Of a DNA stretch of 64,000 nt, positions 53,073 through 64,000 are shown in pieces. The notes under the pieces are model-generated. The model saw only the letters and a list, made by a program, of their open reading frames with translations, made no database searches and was not told where the DNA came from. The position numbers were made by a program, and so were the translations under genes. The stretch lies in contig NZ_DATMGA010000062.1 in NCBI RefSeq assembly GCF_035555955.1, positions 1 through 64,000 of the forward strand, in the 5' to 3' direction. This DNA is from Eoetvoesia sp035555955 (GTDB lineage: Bacteria; Pseudomonadota; Gammaproteobacteria; Burkholderiales; Burkholderiaceae_B). The number at the start of each line of letters is the position of its first letter. Position 1 is the stretch's first letter.

Positions 53073-54761
53073 TTATAGCGCAATGCGCCGGAAATCGGCC
53101 AGCAGAGCCGACAGATAGGCATTGAAGCGGGCAGCAGAAGCGCCGTCGATGACCCGGTGGTCGTACGACAGCGACAGCGGCAGCATGAGGCGCGGCTGGA
53201 AAGCCTGGCCATCCCACACCGGCTGGTGGGCCGAACGCGAAACCCCGAGAATGGCGACTTCAGGCGCATTGATGATGGGCGTGAACGAGGTGCCGCCGAT
53301 TCCGCCCAGCGACGAAATGGAGAAGCACCCGCCCTGCATCTGGGACGGCGACAGCTTGCCGTCGCGCGCCTGCTTGGCCAGTTCGGAGGTTTCGGCGGCC
53401 AGCTCGAAAATGCCTTTTTTGTCGGCATCGCGAATGACCGGCACCACCAGGCCCGTGGGCGTATCGGCTGCAAATCCGATATGGTAGTACTGCTTGAGCA
53501 CCAGCTTGTCGCCGTCGAGCGAGGCATTGAACTCGGGGAATTTCTTGAGCGCGGCCACCACGGCCTTGATCAGGAAGGCCAGCATGGTGACCTTGATGCC
53601 GGATTTCTGGTTTTCCTTGTTGAGCGTCACGCGCAGTGCTTCCAGGTCGGTGATGTCGGCCTGATCGTTATTGGTGACGTGGGGAATCATGACCCAGTTG
53701 CGATGCAGATTGGCGCCCGATATTTTCTTGATGCGCGACAGCGGCTTTTCCTCGATGGGGCCGAACTTGGCGAAATCGACCTTGGGCCAATCCAGCACCG
53801 ACAAACCGCCGCCCGACGCAACCGCGCCGGCGGGCGCGGCGCCGCCGGCCACGACCTGCTTGACGAAACCACGCACGTCGTCGGCGGAGATGCGGCCGTT
53901 CTTGCCGCTGCCGGTAACACGGGCCAGGTCGACGCCCAGCTCGCGCGCGAACTTGCGCACCGAAGGCGAAGCGTGAGCCAGGTTGCGCTTGGGCGCCTCG
54001 GCGATTTCAGCGGTGGGCGACGGATGGGAAACCGGCTCGGAAGCCAGCGCACTGGTAGAGGCAGGCGCCGCGGGCGCAGCCTGCGCTGCGGCCTGAGCGG
54101 GCGCACTTTGCGCCGGCGCCGGGGCGCTGGCAGGCGCGGAGGCCGGAGCGGCCTGGGCGGCCCCCGTGGCTTCGAGGTCGACGACCGGCGAACCCTGCTT
54201 GACCTTGTCGCCCACCTTGACCCGGATAGCCTTGACCACGCCGGCGGCCGAGGACGGGATTTCCATGGAGGCCTTGTCGGACTCGACCGTGATGAGGCTT
54301 TGCTCGGCCTTGACGGTGTCGCCCACGGCAACCAGGACCTCGATGACGTCCACTTCGCTGAAGTCGCCGATATCGGGCACTTCGACAGTGACCGGGCCCG
54401 AACTCGCGGCCGGGGCCGGGGCCGGGGCCGGCGCCGCAGCGGCCGGAGCCGGCGCGGCGGAGGCGGCTTCCGGCTTGGCGGCCGGGGCCTCGGGCGCCTT
54501 GGGGGCCTCTGCCGAAGCGGATTCCGCCTCGAGCTCGAGGATGACCGAACCCTCTTTGACCTTGTCGCCCACCTTGACCTTCAGCGCCTTGACCACCCCA
54601 GCGGCCGACGAAGGAATCTCCATGGATGCCTTGTCGGACTCGACCGTGATGAGGCTTTGCTCGGCCTTGACGGCGTCGCCCACGGCGACCAGTATTTCAA
54701 TGACATCCACTTCGCTAAAGTCGCCAATATCGGGAACTTTAATCTCGACGGTATTGCTCAT
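53073..54761 (-). CDS. aceF: Dihydrolipoamide acetyltransferase (E2) of pyruvate dehydrogenase
   Basis: Transfers the acetyl group to CoA and forms the core of the complex. 562 residues. Two lipoyl domains (each with VESDKASMEIPSSAAGVVKA; lipoyl Lys at about 44 and 164) are joined by Ala/Pro-rich linkers. A peripheral-subunit-binding domain follows (SPSVRKFARELGVDLARVTGSG, about 268-289). The catalytic domain ends with SLSYDHRVIDGASAARF carrying the His and Asp. It lies 12 bp after aceE. Confidence 0.97.
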   Translation of the reverse strand: MSNTVEIKVPDIGDFSEVDVIEILVAVGDAVKAEQSLITVESDKASMEIPSSAAGVVKALKVKVGDKVKEGSVILELEAESASAEAPKAPEAPAAKPEAASAAPAPAAAAPAPAPAPAASSGPVTVEVPDIGDFSEVDVIEVLVAVGDTVKAEQSLITVESDKASMEIPSSAAGVVKAIRVKVGDKVKQGSPVVDLEATGAAQAAPASAPASAPAPAQSAPAQAAAQAAPAAPASTSALASEPVSHPSPTAEIAEAPKRNLAHASPSVRKFARELGVDLARVTGSGKNGRISADDVRGFVKQVVAGGAAPAGAVASGGGLSVLDWPKVDFAKFGPIEEKPLSRIKKISGANLHRNWVMIPHVTNNDQADITDLEALRVTLNKENQKSGIKVTMLAFLIKAVVAALKKFPEFNASLDGDKLVLKQYYHIGFAADTPTGLVVPVIRDADKKGIFELAAETSELAKQARDGKLSPSQMQGGCFSISSLGGIGGTSFTPIINAPEVAILGVSRSAHQPVWDGQAFQPRLMLPLSLSYDHRVIDGASAARFNAYLSALLADFRRIAL

Positions 54762-54773
54762 GTGTCTCCCCTC

Positions 54774-57497
<2,724 letters not shown>

Positions 57498-57637
57498 TCG
57501 CTGTCTCCTTTTAGGATATATATCGAAGCAGATCCAACCCCTTTGTAAGAAGGTTGTATCACGTAACTGGCTCGCACTCGCACAACGACAGCGGCGTCCG
57601 GTCGAGAACCTACCTCCCAGCCGATGTGGTTAGGGCC

Positions 57638-57666
57638 ATTCTAAGAAAGACCCTAGATTTGGGCAA
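57638..57666 (-). promoter_or_regulatory. Probable aceE operon promoter
   Basis: On the minus strand TTGCCC (57661-57666) and TAGAAT (57638-57643) are 17 bp apart. The transcript would have a leader of about 135 nt. It is divergent from the kinase promoter, which begins 7 bp away, so the two may influence each other. Confidence 0.55.
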
Positions 57667-57672
57667 GCGAAA

Positions 57673-57701
57673 TTTCACTTTATGGTATAAGTTTTTATAA
57701 T
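57673..57701 (+). promoter_or_regulatory. Probable promoter of the kinase-regulator-folD operon
   Basis: TTTCAC (57673-57678) and a consensus TATAAT (57696-57701) are 17 bp apart, about 60 bp before the kinase start codon. TTTCAC and GTGAAA (57702-57708) form an inverted repeat around the -10, and near-identical CACTTTATG and TACTTTATG occur on both sides, which could be a regulator site. Confidence 0.6.
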
Positions 57702-57760
57702 GTGAAAAATTACTTTATGTCTTACAGATTAAAATAAGCCAACCACTCAATTGCGGAATC

Positions 57761-59518
57761 ATGGCCAGTCCAGCGAAAAAGTCCCTCATTCCCACTACGT
57801 TCTACGACCAGGCCCGCAACAATCGGCGCGGCCTCTATTGGTTGACGCCGGTCGTCGTGCTGGTTCTGTACCTGTGCGTCATGGGCGTGTTCATCTGGCT
57901 GCAAAGGCTGCACAACGACAGCGTTATGTTCGTGAGCATCGACCAGGAGGCCCGCCAGCAGCGCCTGATGATGGTGGTGGTGGCGCTGTCCCTGGTCATC
58001 GTCGTAAGCCTGCTTGCATTATGGCGCTACACGCGCTTTCGCACCCGGGCCGAATCGGCCCTCATCGCCGAGACCGGATTCCGGCGCGCCATGGAAAACT
58101 CCATGTCCACGGGCATGCGCGTCTTCGACATGCAGGGGCGCATCGCCTACGTCAATCCCGCGTTCTGCCGCATGATAGGCTGGAACGAGGCCGACCTCAT
58201 CGGCCGCACCACGCCCTTCCCCTATTGGCTGCCCGGCCGCCACGCCCACCACCAGGAAACGCTGGACCTGCTGCTTTCGGGCCGCACGCCCAGCAGCGGC
58301 CTGGAAGTCGAGGCGCAGCGGCGCGACGGTTCGCGCTTTACCGCCCGCATGTACGTCTCGCCCCTGCGCGACCCCAGCGGCGAGCAAATCGGCTGGATGA
58401 CCTCCATGACCGACATCACCGAACCCAAGCGCATCCGCGAAGCCCTCACGGCGGCGCACGAGCGCTTCATGACCGTGCTCGAAGGCCTCGACGACGCCAT
58501 TTCCGTGGTCGCCGACACCACCGAGGGCCTGGAACTGCTGTTCGCCAACCGCACCTACCGGCGCTTCTTCGGAGCGCAGTCCAGCGGCCACGCCGAGCTG
58601 CTGGGCGGGCGCCTGGGACGCTTTACCGACGAAACCGTCGAGGTCTTTTCCAAGTCGGCCCAGCGCTGGTTCGAAGTGCATCATCGCATGCTGGCCTGGA
58701 CCGACGGGCGGCGCGTGCGGCTGCAAGTGGCGCGCGACATCACCGAGCGCCGCCAGCACGAAGAAGCCTCGCGCGTGCAGCAGGAAAAAATCCAGCTCAC
58801 CAGCCGGCTCACCACCATGGGCGAAATGGCCTCGTCGCTGGCGCACGAACTCAACCAGCCCCTGACCGCCATCAGCAACTACAACATGGGCGCCGTCGCC
58901 ATGATCAAGGCGGGCAACGCCCAGACCGAGGTCGTGCTGGAAGCGCTCAGCAAGGCGGCCAGCCAGGCCGAGCGGGCCGGAAAAATCATCAGCCGCATCC
59001 GCGAGTTCGTCAAGCGCAGCGAGCCTCGCCGGCAGCGCGTCACCGTTACGCGCATCCTGGAAAACGCCATTTCCTTCGCCGACATCGACGCCCGCAAACG
59101 CCAGGTCGACATCGAAAAGCACGTGCCCGAGGTCCTGCCCGAAGTCATGGCCGACCCCATTCTTATTGAGCAAGTGCTGTTAAATCTGTTAAAAAACGGC
59201 ATTGAAGCCATGGAGCAAAGCGAATATCGCATCCTTCACGTAGTCGTCACCGACCAGTCGCCGCTGGTCGAGATCGCGGTCATCGACCGCGGCCACGGCT
59301 TGCGCGACCCCGAGCGGCTGTTCGAGCCCTTCTACAGCACCAAGTCGGAGGGGCTGGGCATGGGGCTTAATATTTGCCGCACCATCATCGAGTCCCACCA
59401 TGGGCGTTTGTGGGCAGCCGCAAACCCGGAAGGCGGTACTATTTTCCGATTCACGCTACCTTGCGCCGCGCCCCTGGCGCCGGATCAACCAACGAATTCC
59501 CAGGAGTTGCATGCATGA
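57761..59518 (+). CDS. Membrane PAS-domain sensor histidine kinase
   Basis: 585 residues. Two membrane segments (about 27-49 and 66-87) enclose a very small periplasmic loop, so sensing is likely in the membrane or cytoplasm. Two PAS domains follow (about 105-225 and 230-350; EPKRIREAL links them). The HisKA H-box is MASSLAHELNQPLTAISNYN (about 355-374) and the ATPase domain shows LLNLLKNGIEAMEQ (N-box), VIDRGHGL (G1) and STKSEGLGMGLNI (G2). FixL/DctB/TodS-like architecture. Its stop overlaps the response-regulator start (ATGA). Confidence 0.93.
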   Translation: MASPAKKSLIPTTFYDQARNNRRGLYWLTPVVVLVLYLCVMGVFIWLQRLHNDSVMFVSIDQEARQQRLMMVVVALSLVIVVSLLALWRYTRFRTRAESALIAETGFRRAMENSMSTGMRVFDMQGRIAYVNPAFCRMIGWNEADLIGRTTPFPYWLPGRHAHHQETLDLLLSGRTPSSGLEVEAQRRDGSRFTARMYVSPLRDPSGEQIGWMTSMTDITEPKRIREALTAAHERFMTVLEGLDDAISVVADTTEGLELLFANRTYRRFFGAQSSGHAELLGGRLGRFTDETVEVFSKSAQRWFEVHHRMLAWTDGRRVRLQVARDITERRQHEEASRVQQEKIQLTSRLTTMGEMASSLAHELNQPLTAISNYNMGAVAMIKAGNAQTEVVLEALSKAASQAERAGKIISRIREFVKRSEPRRQRVTVTRILENAISFADIDARKRQVDIEKHVPEVLPEVMADPILIEQVLLNLLKNGIEAMEQSEYRILHVVVTDQSPLVEIAVIDRGHGLRDPERLFEPFYSTKSEGLGMGLNICRTIIESHHGRLWAAANPEGGTIFRFTLPCAAPLAPDQPTNSQELHA

Positions 59519-60141
59519 GCACACCCCATACCTCCAACACCGTTTTCATCGTCGATGACGACGAGGCAGTACGCGATTCGCTGCGATGGCTGCTCGAGGC
59601 CAACGGTTACCGGGTGAAAAGCTACGCGGGCGCCGAAGACTTCCTCAACGCCTACGACCCCGAGCAAATCGGGGTGCTGATCGCGGACGTGCGCATGCCC
59701 GGCATGAGCGGCCTCGAGCTCCAGGAAGAGCTGCTGGCCCGCCAGGCTCCGCTGCCCATCGTCTTCATCACCGGCCACGGCGACGTGCCCATGGCGGTAT
59801 CCACCATCAAGAAGGGCGCGGTCGACTTCCTCGAAAAACCGTTCAACGAAACCGACCTGCGCACCATCGTGGCGCGCATGCTCGAGCAAGCGTCCGAGCG
59901 CGCCTCGCAGGCCCAGGCGCAAAAGAACCACCAGGCGGTACTGGGCCGCCTGACCTCGCGCGAACAGCAAGTGCTCGAGCGCATCGTGGCCGGTCGCCTG
60001 AACAAGCAGATCGCGGGCGACCTGAACATCAGCATCAAGACGGTCGAGGCCCATCGCGCCAACATCATGGAAAAGCTCGAAGTCACCACCGTCGCCGACC
60101 TCATGAAAATCGCCCTCACCAAAACCGAGGGGGTGGCATGA
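59515..60141 (+). CDS. FixJ-type response regulator
   Basis: 208 residues. The receiver domain has acidic DDDE near the N-terminus, the phosphorylation Asp in LIADVRMPGMSG (about residue 60) and the conserved Lys in FLEKPF. The LuxR-type helix-turn-helix output is LTSREQQVLERIVAGRLNKQIAGDLNISIKTVEAHRANIMEKL. It is coupled by 4-bp overlaps both to the kinase before it and to folD after it. The target genes are unknown. Confidence 0.94.
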   Translation: MSTPHTSNTVFIVDDDEAVRDSLRWLLEANGYRVKSYAGAEDFLNAYDPEQIGVLIADVRMPGMSGLELQEELLARQAPLPIVFITGHGDVPMAVSTIKKGAVDFLEKPFNETDLRTIVARMLEQASERASQAQAQKNHQAVLGRLTSREQQVLERIVAGRLNKQIAGDLNISIKTVEAHRANIMEKLEVTTVADLMKIALTKTEGVA

Positions 60142-60998
60142 CGGCACGCATCATCGATGGCAAGGCATTGTCCGACGCCATCAAGGCCGAGGTTGCAAAA
60201 CGCGTTGCAGAACTCAAGAAAAATGGCATTACCCCGGGCCTGGCCGTCGTCCTGGTGGGCGAAGACCCCGCCTCGCAAGTCTATGTGCGCAACAAGGTGG
60301 CGGCCTGCGAAAAAGCCGGCCTGCATTCGCGCACGGTCCGCCTGGCGACCGACTCCACCGAAGAGCATCTGCTGGACATCGTGCGCGAACTCAACCGCGA
60401 CGACACCATACACGGCATCCTGGTGCAACTGCCGCTGCCCGCCCATATGAACTCGGCGCGCGTCATCGAAACCATCGCCGCCGCCAAGGACGTGGATGGC
60501 TTCCACATCAGCAACGCCGGCCTGCTGATGACCGGACAACCCCTGTTCAGGCCCTGCACGCCCTACGGCATCATGAAGATGCTCGAATCCGAAAGCGTGG
60601 CGCTGCGCGGCGCGGAAGCCGTCGTCGTGGGAGCCAGCAACATCGTGGGCAAGCCCATGGCCATGCTGCTGCTGGCCGCCGGCGCCACCGTGACCCTGTG
60701 CAACTCCAAGACCCGAGACCTGGGCGCCCAGACCCGCCGCGCCGACGTGCTGGTCGTGGCCACGGGCAAGCCCGACATGATTACCGGCGACATGATCAAG
60801 CCGGGCGCCATCGTCATCGACGTGGGCATCAACCGCAAGTCCGACGGCAAGCTTACCGGCGATGTCGAATTCGCCACCGCCAGCAAGGTGGCGGGCGCCA
60901 TCACTCCCGTCCCGGGCGGTGTCGGCCCCATGACCATCGCCATGCTGCTGGTCAATACCTTGGAAGCCGCGGAACGTTGCGCCGCTAAAGCGGTCTAA
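60138..60998 (+). CDS. folD: Methylenetetrahydrofolate dehydrogenase/cyclohydrolase
   Basis: Interconverts 5,10-methylene- and 10-formyl-tetrahydrofolate with NADP. 286 residues with VGEDPASQVYVRNKVAACEKAG (catalytic Lys and Tyr), ILVQLPLPAHMN, PCTPYGIMKML, the nucleotide-binding VVVGASNIVGKPMAMLLL and the C-terminal ITPVPGGVGPMTIAML. The ATG at 60138-60140 overlaps the response-regulator stop by 4 bp, so its translation depends on the two-component genes unless an internal promoter exists. Confidence 0.97.
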   Translation: MTARIIDGKALSDAIKAEVAKRVAELKKNGITPGLAVVLVGEDPASQVYVRNKVAACEKAGLHSRTVRLATDSTEEHLLDIVRELNRDDTIHGILVQLPLPAHMNSARVIETIAAAKDVDGFHISNAGLLMTGQPLFRPCTPYGIMKMLESESVALRGAEAVVVGASNIVGKPMAMLLLAAGATVTLCNSKTRDLGAQTRRADVLVVATGKPDMITGDMIKPGAIVIDVGINRKSDGKLTGDVEFATASKVAGAITPVPGGVGPMTIAMLLVNTLEAAERCAAKAV

Positions 60999-61094
60999 CA
61001 TCTATCGACCCGTTTCAGCCCTGACGCGATCTCCTTAATCTCTATGGGTTAACAGGCCCTGATCGGCAACTCTCGTTTTTGCAGGCTTTACCCC

Positions 61095-63167
61095 ATGACT
61101 CAAAACCCTTTGCTCGTCCCCATCCAGTCGCTCATCGACTACGCGGCCGTTGAGCCTGCGCACATCGAGCCGGCCATTTCCAGCCTCATCGACGTCTCGC
61201 GCAAGGCCGTCGACGCGGCGGCCGACCCCACCCTGCCCGCAAGCTGGGCGGCCATCATCGAGCCGCTGGAAAGCGTCACCGAAAAGCTGTGGCGGGCCTG
61301 GTCCGTGGCGGGCCACCTGAACGCCGTGGTCAATACGCCCGAGCTGCGGGAAGCCTACAACCAGTGCCTGCCCCTGGTTACCGAGTTCTCCACCTGGGTG
61401 GGCCTGCACACCGGGCTTTACGAGCAATACCGCCGGCTGCGCGACGACGCCGGCTTTGTCGACCTGTCTTCCGTGCGCCAGCGCATCATCGAGCTGGCAC
61501 TGCGCGACTTCCGCCTCAGCGGCGTCGAGCTGCAAGGCGAACAGCGCACGCGCTACGCGCAGATCTCCGACCAGGAGGCGCGGGTTTCCCAGAAGTTCTC
61601 CGAAAACGTGCTCGACTCCATCGACAACTGGTCGTTGCTCGTCACCGACGAGGCCCGGCTGGCCGGCGTTCCGGCCGATGCCGTGCATGCGGCGCACAGC
61701 GCCGCGCAGGCCGCGGACAAACAAGGCTGGCTGCTCACCCTGAAAATGCCCTGCTACCTGCCGGTCATGCAGCATGCGCGCGACCGCAGCCTGCGCGAAA
61801 CCCTGTACCGCGCCTACGGCACCCTGGCTTCCGAGCAAGGCGATCCGGCCCTGGACAACTCGCCCCTCATCGAGCAGTTGCTGGATCTGCGGGCCCAGGA
61901 AGCCAGGCTGCTGGGCTATGCGGACTTCGCCGAACTGCGGCTGCAGACGCGCATGGCCGGAAGCGCCGACGAAGTCCTTTCCTTCTTGCGCGAACTGGCG
62001 CAAAAGGCCAAGCCCTACGCGCAGCAAGACCTGGCCCAACTGCGCCGCTATGCGCAGGAACAATACCAGCTCACCGAACTCGAGCCCTGGGACATCCCGT
62101 TCATTTCCGAGCGCCTGCGCGAAGCCCGCTATGCCTACTCCGAAGACGAGGTCAAGCAGTACTTCACCGAGCCGCAGGTCCTGAAAGGCCTGTTCCACGT
62201 CATCGAAAAGCTGTTCGGAGTGCGGCTGCGCGCCGCCAGCGCCAGCACCTGGCATGCCGACGCACGCGCCTTCGTCGTCGAAACGCCCCTGGGCGATGCG
62301 CTGGGCCACCTGTTCATGGATCTCTACGCCCGCAACGGCAAGCAAAGCGGCGCCTGGGTCGATAGCGAGCGCAATCGCCGCCGAAGCAGCCAGGGCCTGC
62401 AAACCCCCGTGGTCTACCTGACCTGCAACTTCTCCGCGCCGCAGGCGGGCAAGCCGGCCCTGCTCTCGCACGACGACGTCATCACCCTGTTCCACGAAAG
62501 CGGCCACGCCCTGCATGCCCTGCTTTCCCTGGTCGACGATCCGGGCGCTTCGGCCTTTGCCAGCGTCGAATGGGACGCCATCGAACTGCCTTCGCAGTTC
62601 ATGGAGAACTTCTGCTGGGAATGGGCCGTGGTGCAAGCCATGTCGCGCCACGTGGATACCGGCGAAACGCTGCCGCGCGCCCTCTACGACAAGCTGCTGG
62701 CCGCCAGGAATTTCCAGAACGGCATGCAGACCGTGCGCCAGATCGAGTTCTCGCTGTTCGACATGATCATCCATCATCAAGCCAACGGCCTGCCCATCGC
62801 CCAGGTCATGCAAACCCTGAATCAGGTGCGGCAGGAAGTCGCCGTCCTGTTCCCGCCGGAATGGCACCGTTTCCCGCAGAATTTTTCGCACTTGTTCGCG
62901 GGCGGCTATGGGGCCGGCTACTACAGCTACAAATGGGCGGAAGTGCTGTCGGCGGATGCCTACAGCGCGTTCGAGGAAGCCGCCACGCTGGACAAGGACG
63001 GCGTGCGCGACACCCTGGACGCCGCAACCGGCCTGCGGTTCCGCGACGAAATCCTGGCCGTGGGCGGTTCGCGCCCGGCGGCCGAATCCTTCCGCGCCTT
63101 TCGCGGGCGCGACGCCTCCATGCAAGCCCTGCTGCGCCACGGCGGCATGGACGGCGCCATCCAGTAA
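61095..63167 (+). CDS. prlC: Oligopeptidase A (M3 metallopeptidase)
   Basis: Cytosolic zinc peptidase that degrades short peptides, including cleaved signal peptides. 690 residues, all-helical M3 fold. The zinc site is FHESGHALH at about residues 465-473 (HExxH), with the third ligand Glu about 25 residues later (FASVEWDAIELPSQFMEN). The C-terminal GGYGAGYYSYKWAE with substrate-binding Tyr residues is typical. It lies 96 bp after folD and 10 bp before the Sco gene. Confidence 0.95.
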   Translation: MTQNPLLVPIQSLIDYAAVEPAHIEPAISSLIDVSRKAVDAAADPTLPASWAAIIEPLESVTEKLWRAWSVAGHLNAVVNTPELREAYNQCLPLVTEFSTWVGLHTGLYEQYRRLRDDAGFVDLSSVRQRIIELALRDFRLSGVELQGEQRTRYAQISDQEARVSQKFSENVLDSIDNWSLLVTDEARLAGVPADAVHAAHSAAQAADKQGWLLTLKMPCYLPVMQHARDRSLRETLYRAYGTLASEQGDPALDNSPLIEQLLDLRAQEARLLGYADFAELRLQTRMAGSADEVLSFLRELAQKAKPYAQQDLAQLRRYAQEQYQLTELEPWDIPFISERLREARYAYSEDEVKQYFTEPQVLKGLFHVIEKLFGVRLRAASASTWHADARAFVVETPLGDALGHLFMDLYARNGKQSGAWVDSERNRRRSSQGLQTPVVYLTCNFSAPQAGKPALLSHDDVITLFHESGHALHALLSLVDDPGASAFASVEWDAIELPSQFMENFCWEWAVVQAMSRHVDTGETLPRALYDKLLAARNFQNGMQTVRQIEFSLFDMIIHHQANGLPIAQVMQTLNQVRQEVAVLFPPEWHRFPQNFSHLFAGGYGAGYYSYKWAEVLSADAYSAFEEAATLDKDGVRDTLDAATGLRFRDEILAVGGSRPAAESFRAFRGRDASMQALLRHGGMDGAIQ

Positions 63168-63177
63168 GGAGCAGATC

Positions 63178-63819
63178 ATGCGTATTTCCCGGCTCCTGGC
63201 CACGGCTGCGGCGGCGCTGCTGGCATGCGCATCGGCACAGGCCGCCGATGTCCCCGCCATTGGCTCGTCCGCCTCGGCGCTGGAGACTGCCGGCGGTGCC
63301 GGCGGCAAGGCTATCCACCACGTCAGGGGATTTCTGCCCGACCTGCGATTCACGCTGAACGGCGCCGGCGGCAAAACCGTGACCCAGGACGACTTCAAGG
63401 GCAAGGTGGTCATGCTGTTCTTCGGCTACGCCAGCTGCCCCGACATTTGCCCGACGACCATGGCGCAATTGGCGCAGGTCATGCAGAACCTGGGCAGCGA
63501 CGCCAACAGGGCAAGAATCGTGTTCGTCAGCGTCGACCCGCACCGCGACACGCCCGACAAGCTGCAGGCCTATGTAGATGTATTCGGCAAGAACGCCGTG
63601 GGCCTGACCGGCACACCCAGGCAGATCGCCGACGTGGCCCGCCGCTACAGAGTCGCCTACCAGATTGAAAAGCCCAAGGCCGGCGACACCGAAAACTACG
63701 AAGTCGCGCACGGACGCGGCGTATACATCTTCGACCCCTCCGGCCGCGCGCGCCTCCTGGCCTCCGACGCCAATTCCGTCCAGGCCATCACCGACGGCGT
63801 CAAATCCTTGTTGAAATAA
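63178..63819 (+). CDS. SCO1/SenC-family copper/thioredoxin-like protein
   Basis: 213 residues. A signal peptide (about residues 1-22, ending AQA-A) is followed by a thioredoxin-like fold with the copper-binding Cys pair in GYASCPDICPTTMAQL (C-x-x-x-C) and a later conserved His in YEVAHGRGVYIF. Family members deliver copper to the CuA site of cytochrome c oxidase. FVSVDPHRDTPDKLQAY is also typical. No oxidase genes are in the window. ATG at 63178 behind an AAGGAG site. Confidence 0.92.
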   Translation: MRISRLLATAAAALLACASAQAADVPAIGSSASALETAGGAGGKAIHHVRGFLPDLRFTLNGAGGKTVTQDDFKGKVVMLFFGYASCPDICPTTMAQLAQVMQNLGSDANRARIVFVSVDPHRDTPDKLQAYVDVFGKNAVGLTGTPRQIADVARRYRVAYQIEKPKAGDTENYEVAHGRGVYIFDPSGRARLLASDANSVQAITDGVKSLLK

Positions 63820-63856
63820 CCCGCCTCAACAGCGCGGCGTAGAAGCCTCCGGCTCG

Positions 63857-63933
63857 CCGCCGGGCCGCCCCAAGGCGAGCCGCGCCCCCCCCGGGGGGCA
63901 GCAAGCAGGCGTGAGCCTGCGCGGCGTGGGGGC
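63857..63933 (-). repeat. GC-rich intergenic repeat, copy C (inverted)
   Basis: Read on the minus strand it has the same ends as copies A and B near the window start (GCCCCCACGC ... GGGGCGGCCCGGCGGC), with a third version of the internal hairpin (GCGCAGGCTCACGCCTGC). It lies between two converging genes, as an intergenic repeat with possible terminator function would. Confidence 0.8.
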
Positions 63934-63938
63934 CCTAT

Positions 63939-64000
63939 TTATTCACCCGTCCATTCAGATACAAAGGCCTTGTGGTCGGGCCTGACGGCGGGTTCGGACG
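63939..64000 (-). CDS. C-terminal end of an unidentified gene
   Basis: One minus-strand frame reads SEPAVRPDHKAFVSEWTGE and ends in TAA at 63939-63941, just past the repeat. The composition is protein-like and the position (converging with the Sco gene, repeat between) suits a gene end. 19 residues are too few to identify it. Confidence 0.35.
   Translation of the reverse strand, partial: SEPAVRPDHKAFVSEWTGE

Noticed and set aside
61035..63413. 792-codon minus-strand open frame opposite prlC
   Set aside because: Antisense shadow running through prlC and into the Sco gene; no domain features.

Overview
The window reads as a high-GC betaproteobacterial chromosome, most likely a member of the Alcaligenaceae (Bordetella, Achromobacter or Pusillimonas relatives). 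This rests on the gene order ppsA/ppsR, rnhB-lpxB-lpxA-fabZ-lpxD-skp-bamA-rseP-dxr-cdsA-uppS-frr-pyrH-tsf-rpsB, map-glnD, on the protein sequences themselves, and on a pyruvate dehydrogenase operon whose E3 subunit carries its own lipoyl domain. The genus is an inference; no rRNA gene is present to settle it.

Layout. 1-2,040: the 5' part of a type II NADH dehydrogenase, a RelE-type toxin/HTH antitoxin pair with a clear promoter-operator, a relic of a tyrosine recombinase, and two tandem copies of a GC-rich intergenic repeat. 2,044-5,450: divergent ppsA and its regulator ppsR. 5,431-20,934: one long minus-strand block for lipid A, fatty acid and isoprenoid precursors, outer-membrane assembly, phospholipid synthesis and translation (rpsB, tsf, pyrH, frr), whose genes often overlap by 1-14 bp. 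21,170-25,197: map, glnD and dsbB on the plus strand. 25,730-26,869: a trimeric porin.

27,342-28,537 is a small AT-richer accessory patch with two complete toxin-antitoxin modules, HicAB and MazEF, placed tail to tail with overlapping stop codons. 28,814-46,213 is a catabolic island. A minus-strand operon holds an ABC importer, two SDRs, a cupin, an alpha/beta hydrolase, an IclR regulator, a ThDP enzyme, an aspartate dehydrogenase and an aldehyde dehydrogenase, followed by an extradiol (VOC) dioxygenase. A divergent plus-strand operon holds two small unknown proteins, a Rieske oxygenase, a RidA-family protein and a second IclR. A third IclR and an FAD monooxygenase resembling 6-hydroxynicotinate 3-monooxygenase follow. 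Together they look like uptake, hydroxylation, ring cleavage, semialdehyde oxidation and nitrogen handling of an aromatic or N-heterocyclic acid. The substrate cannot be read from the sequence. Shared GTT...AAC motifs sit on the predicted -10 regions of the two divergent operons, and a tandem pair of palindromes precedes the FAD monooxygenase.

46,929-57,497 returns to housekeeping genes on the minus strand: purF, cvpA, a SPOR protein, folC, then lpdA-aceF-aceE. 57,761-63,819 on the plus strand holds a membrane PAS histidine kinase and FixJ-type response regulator translationally coupled to folD, then oligopeptidase A and a Sco-like protein. The window ends in a third, inverted copy of the GC-rich repeat and the last codons of an unidentified minus-strand gene.
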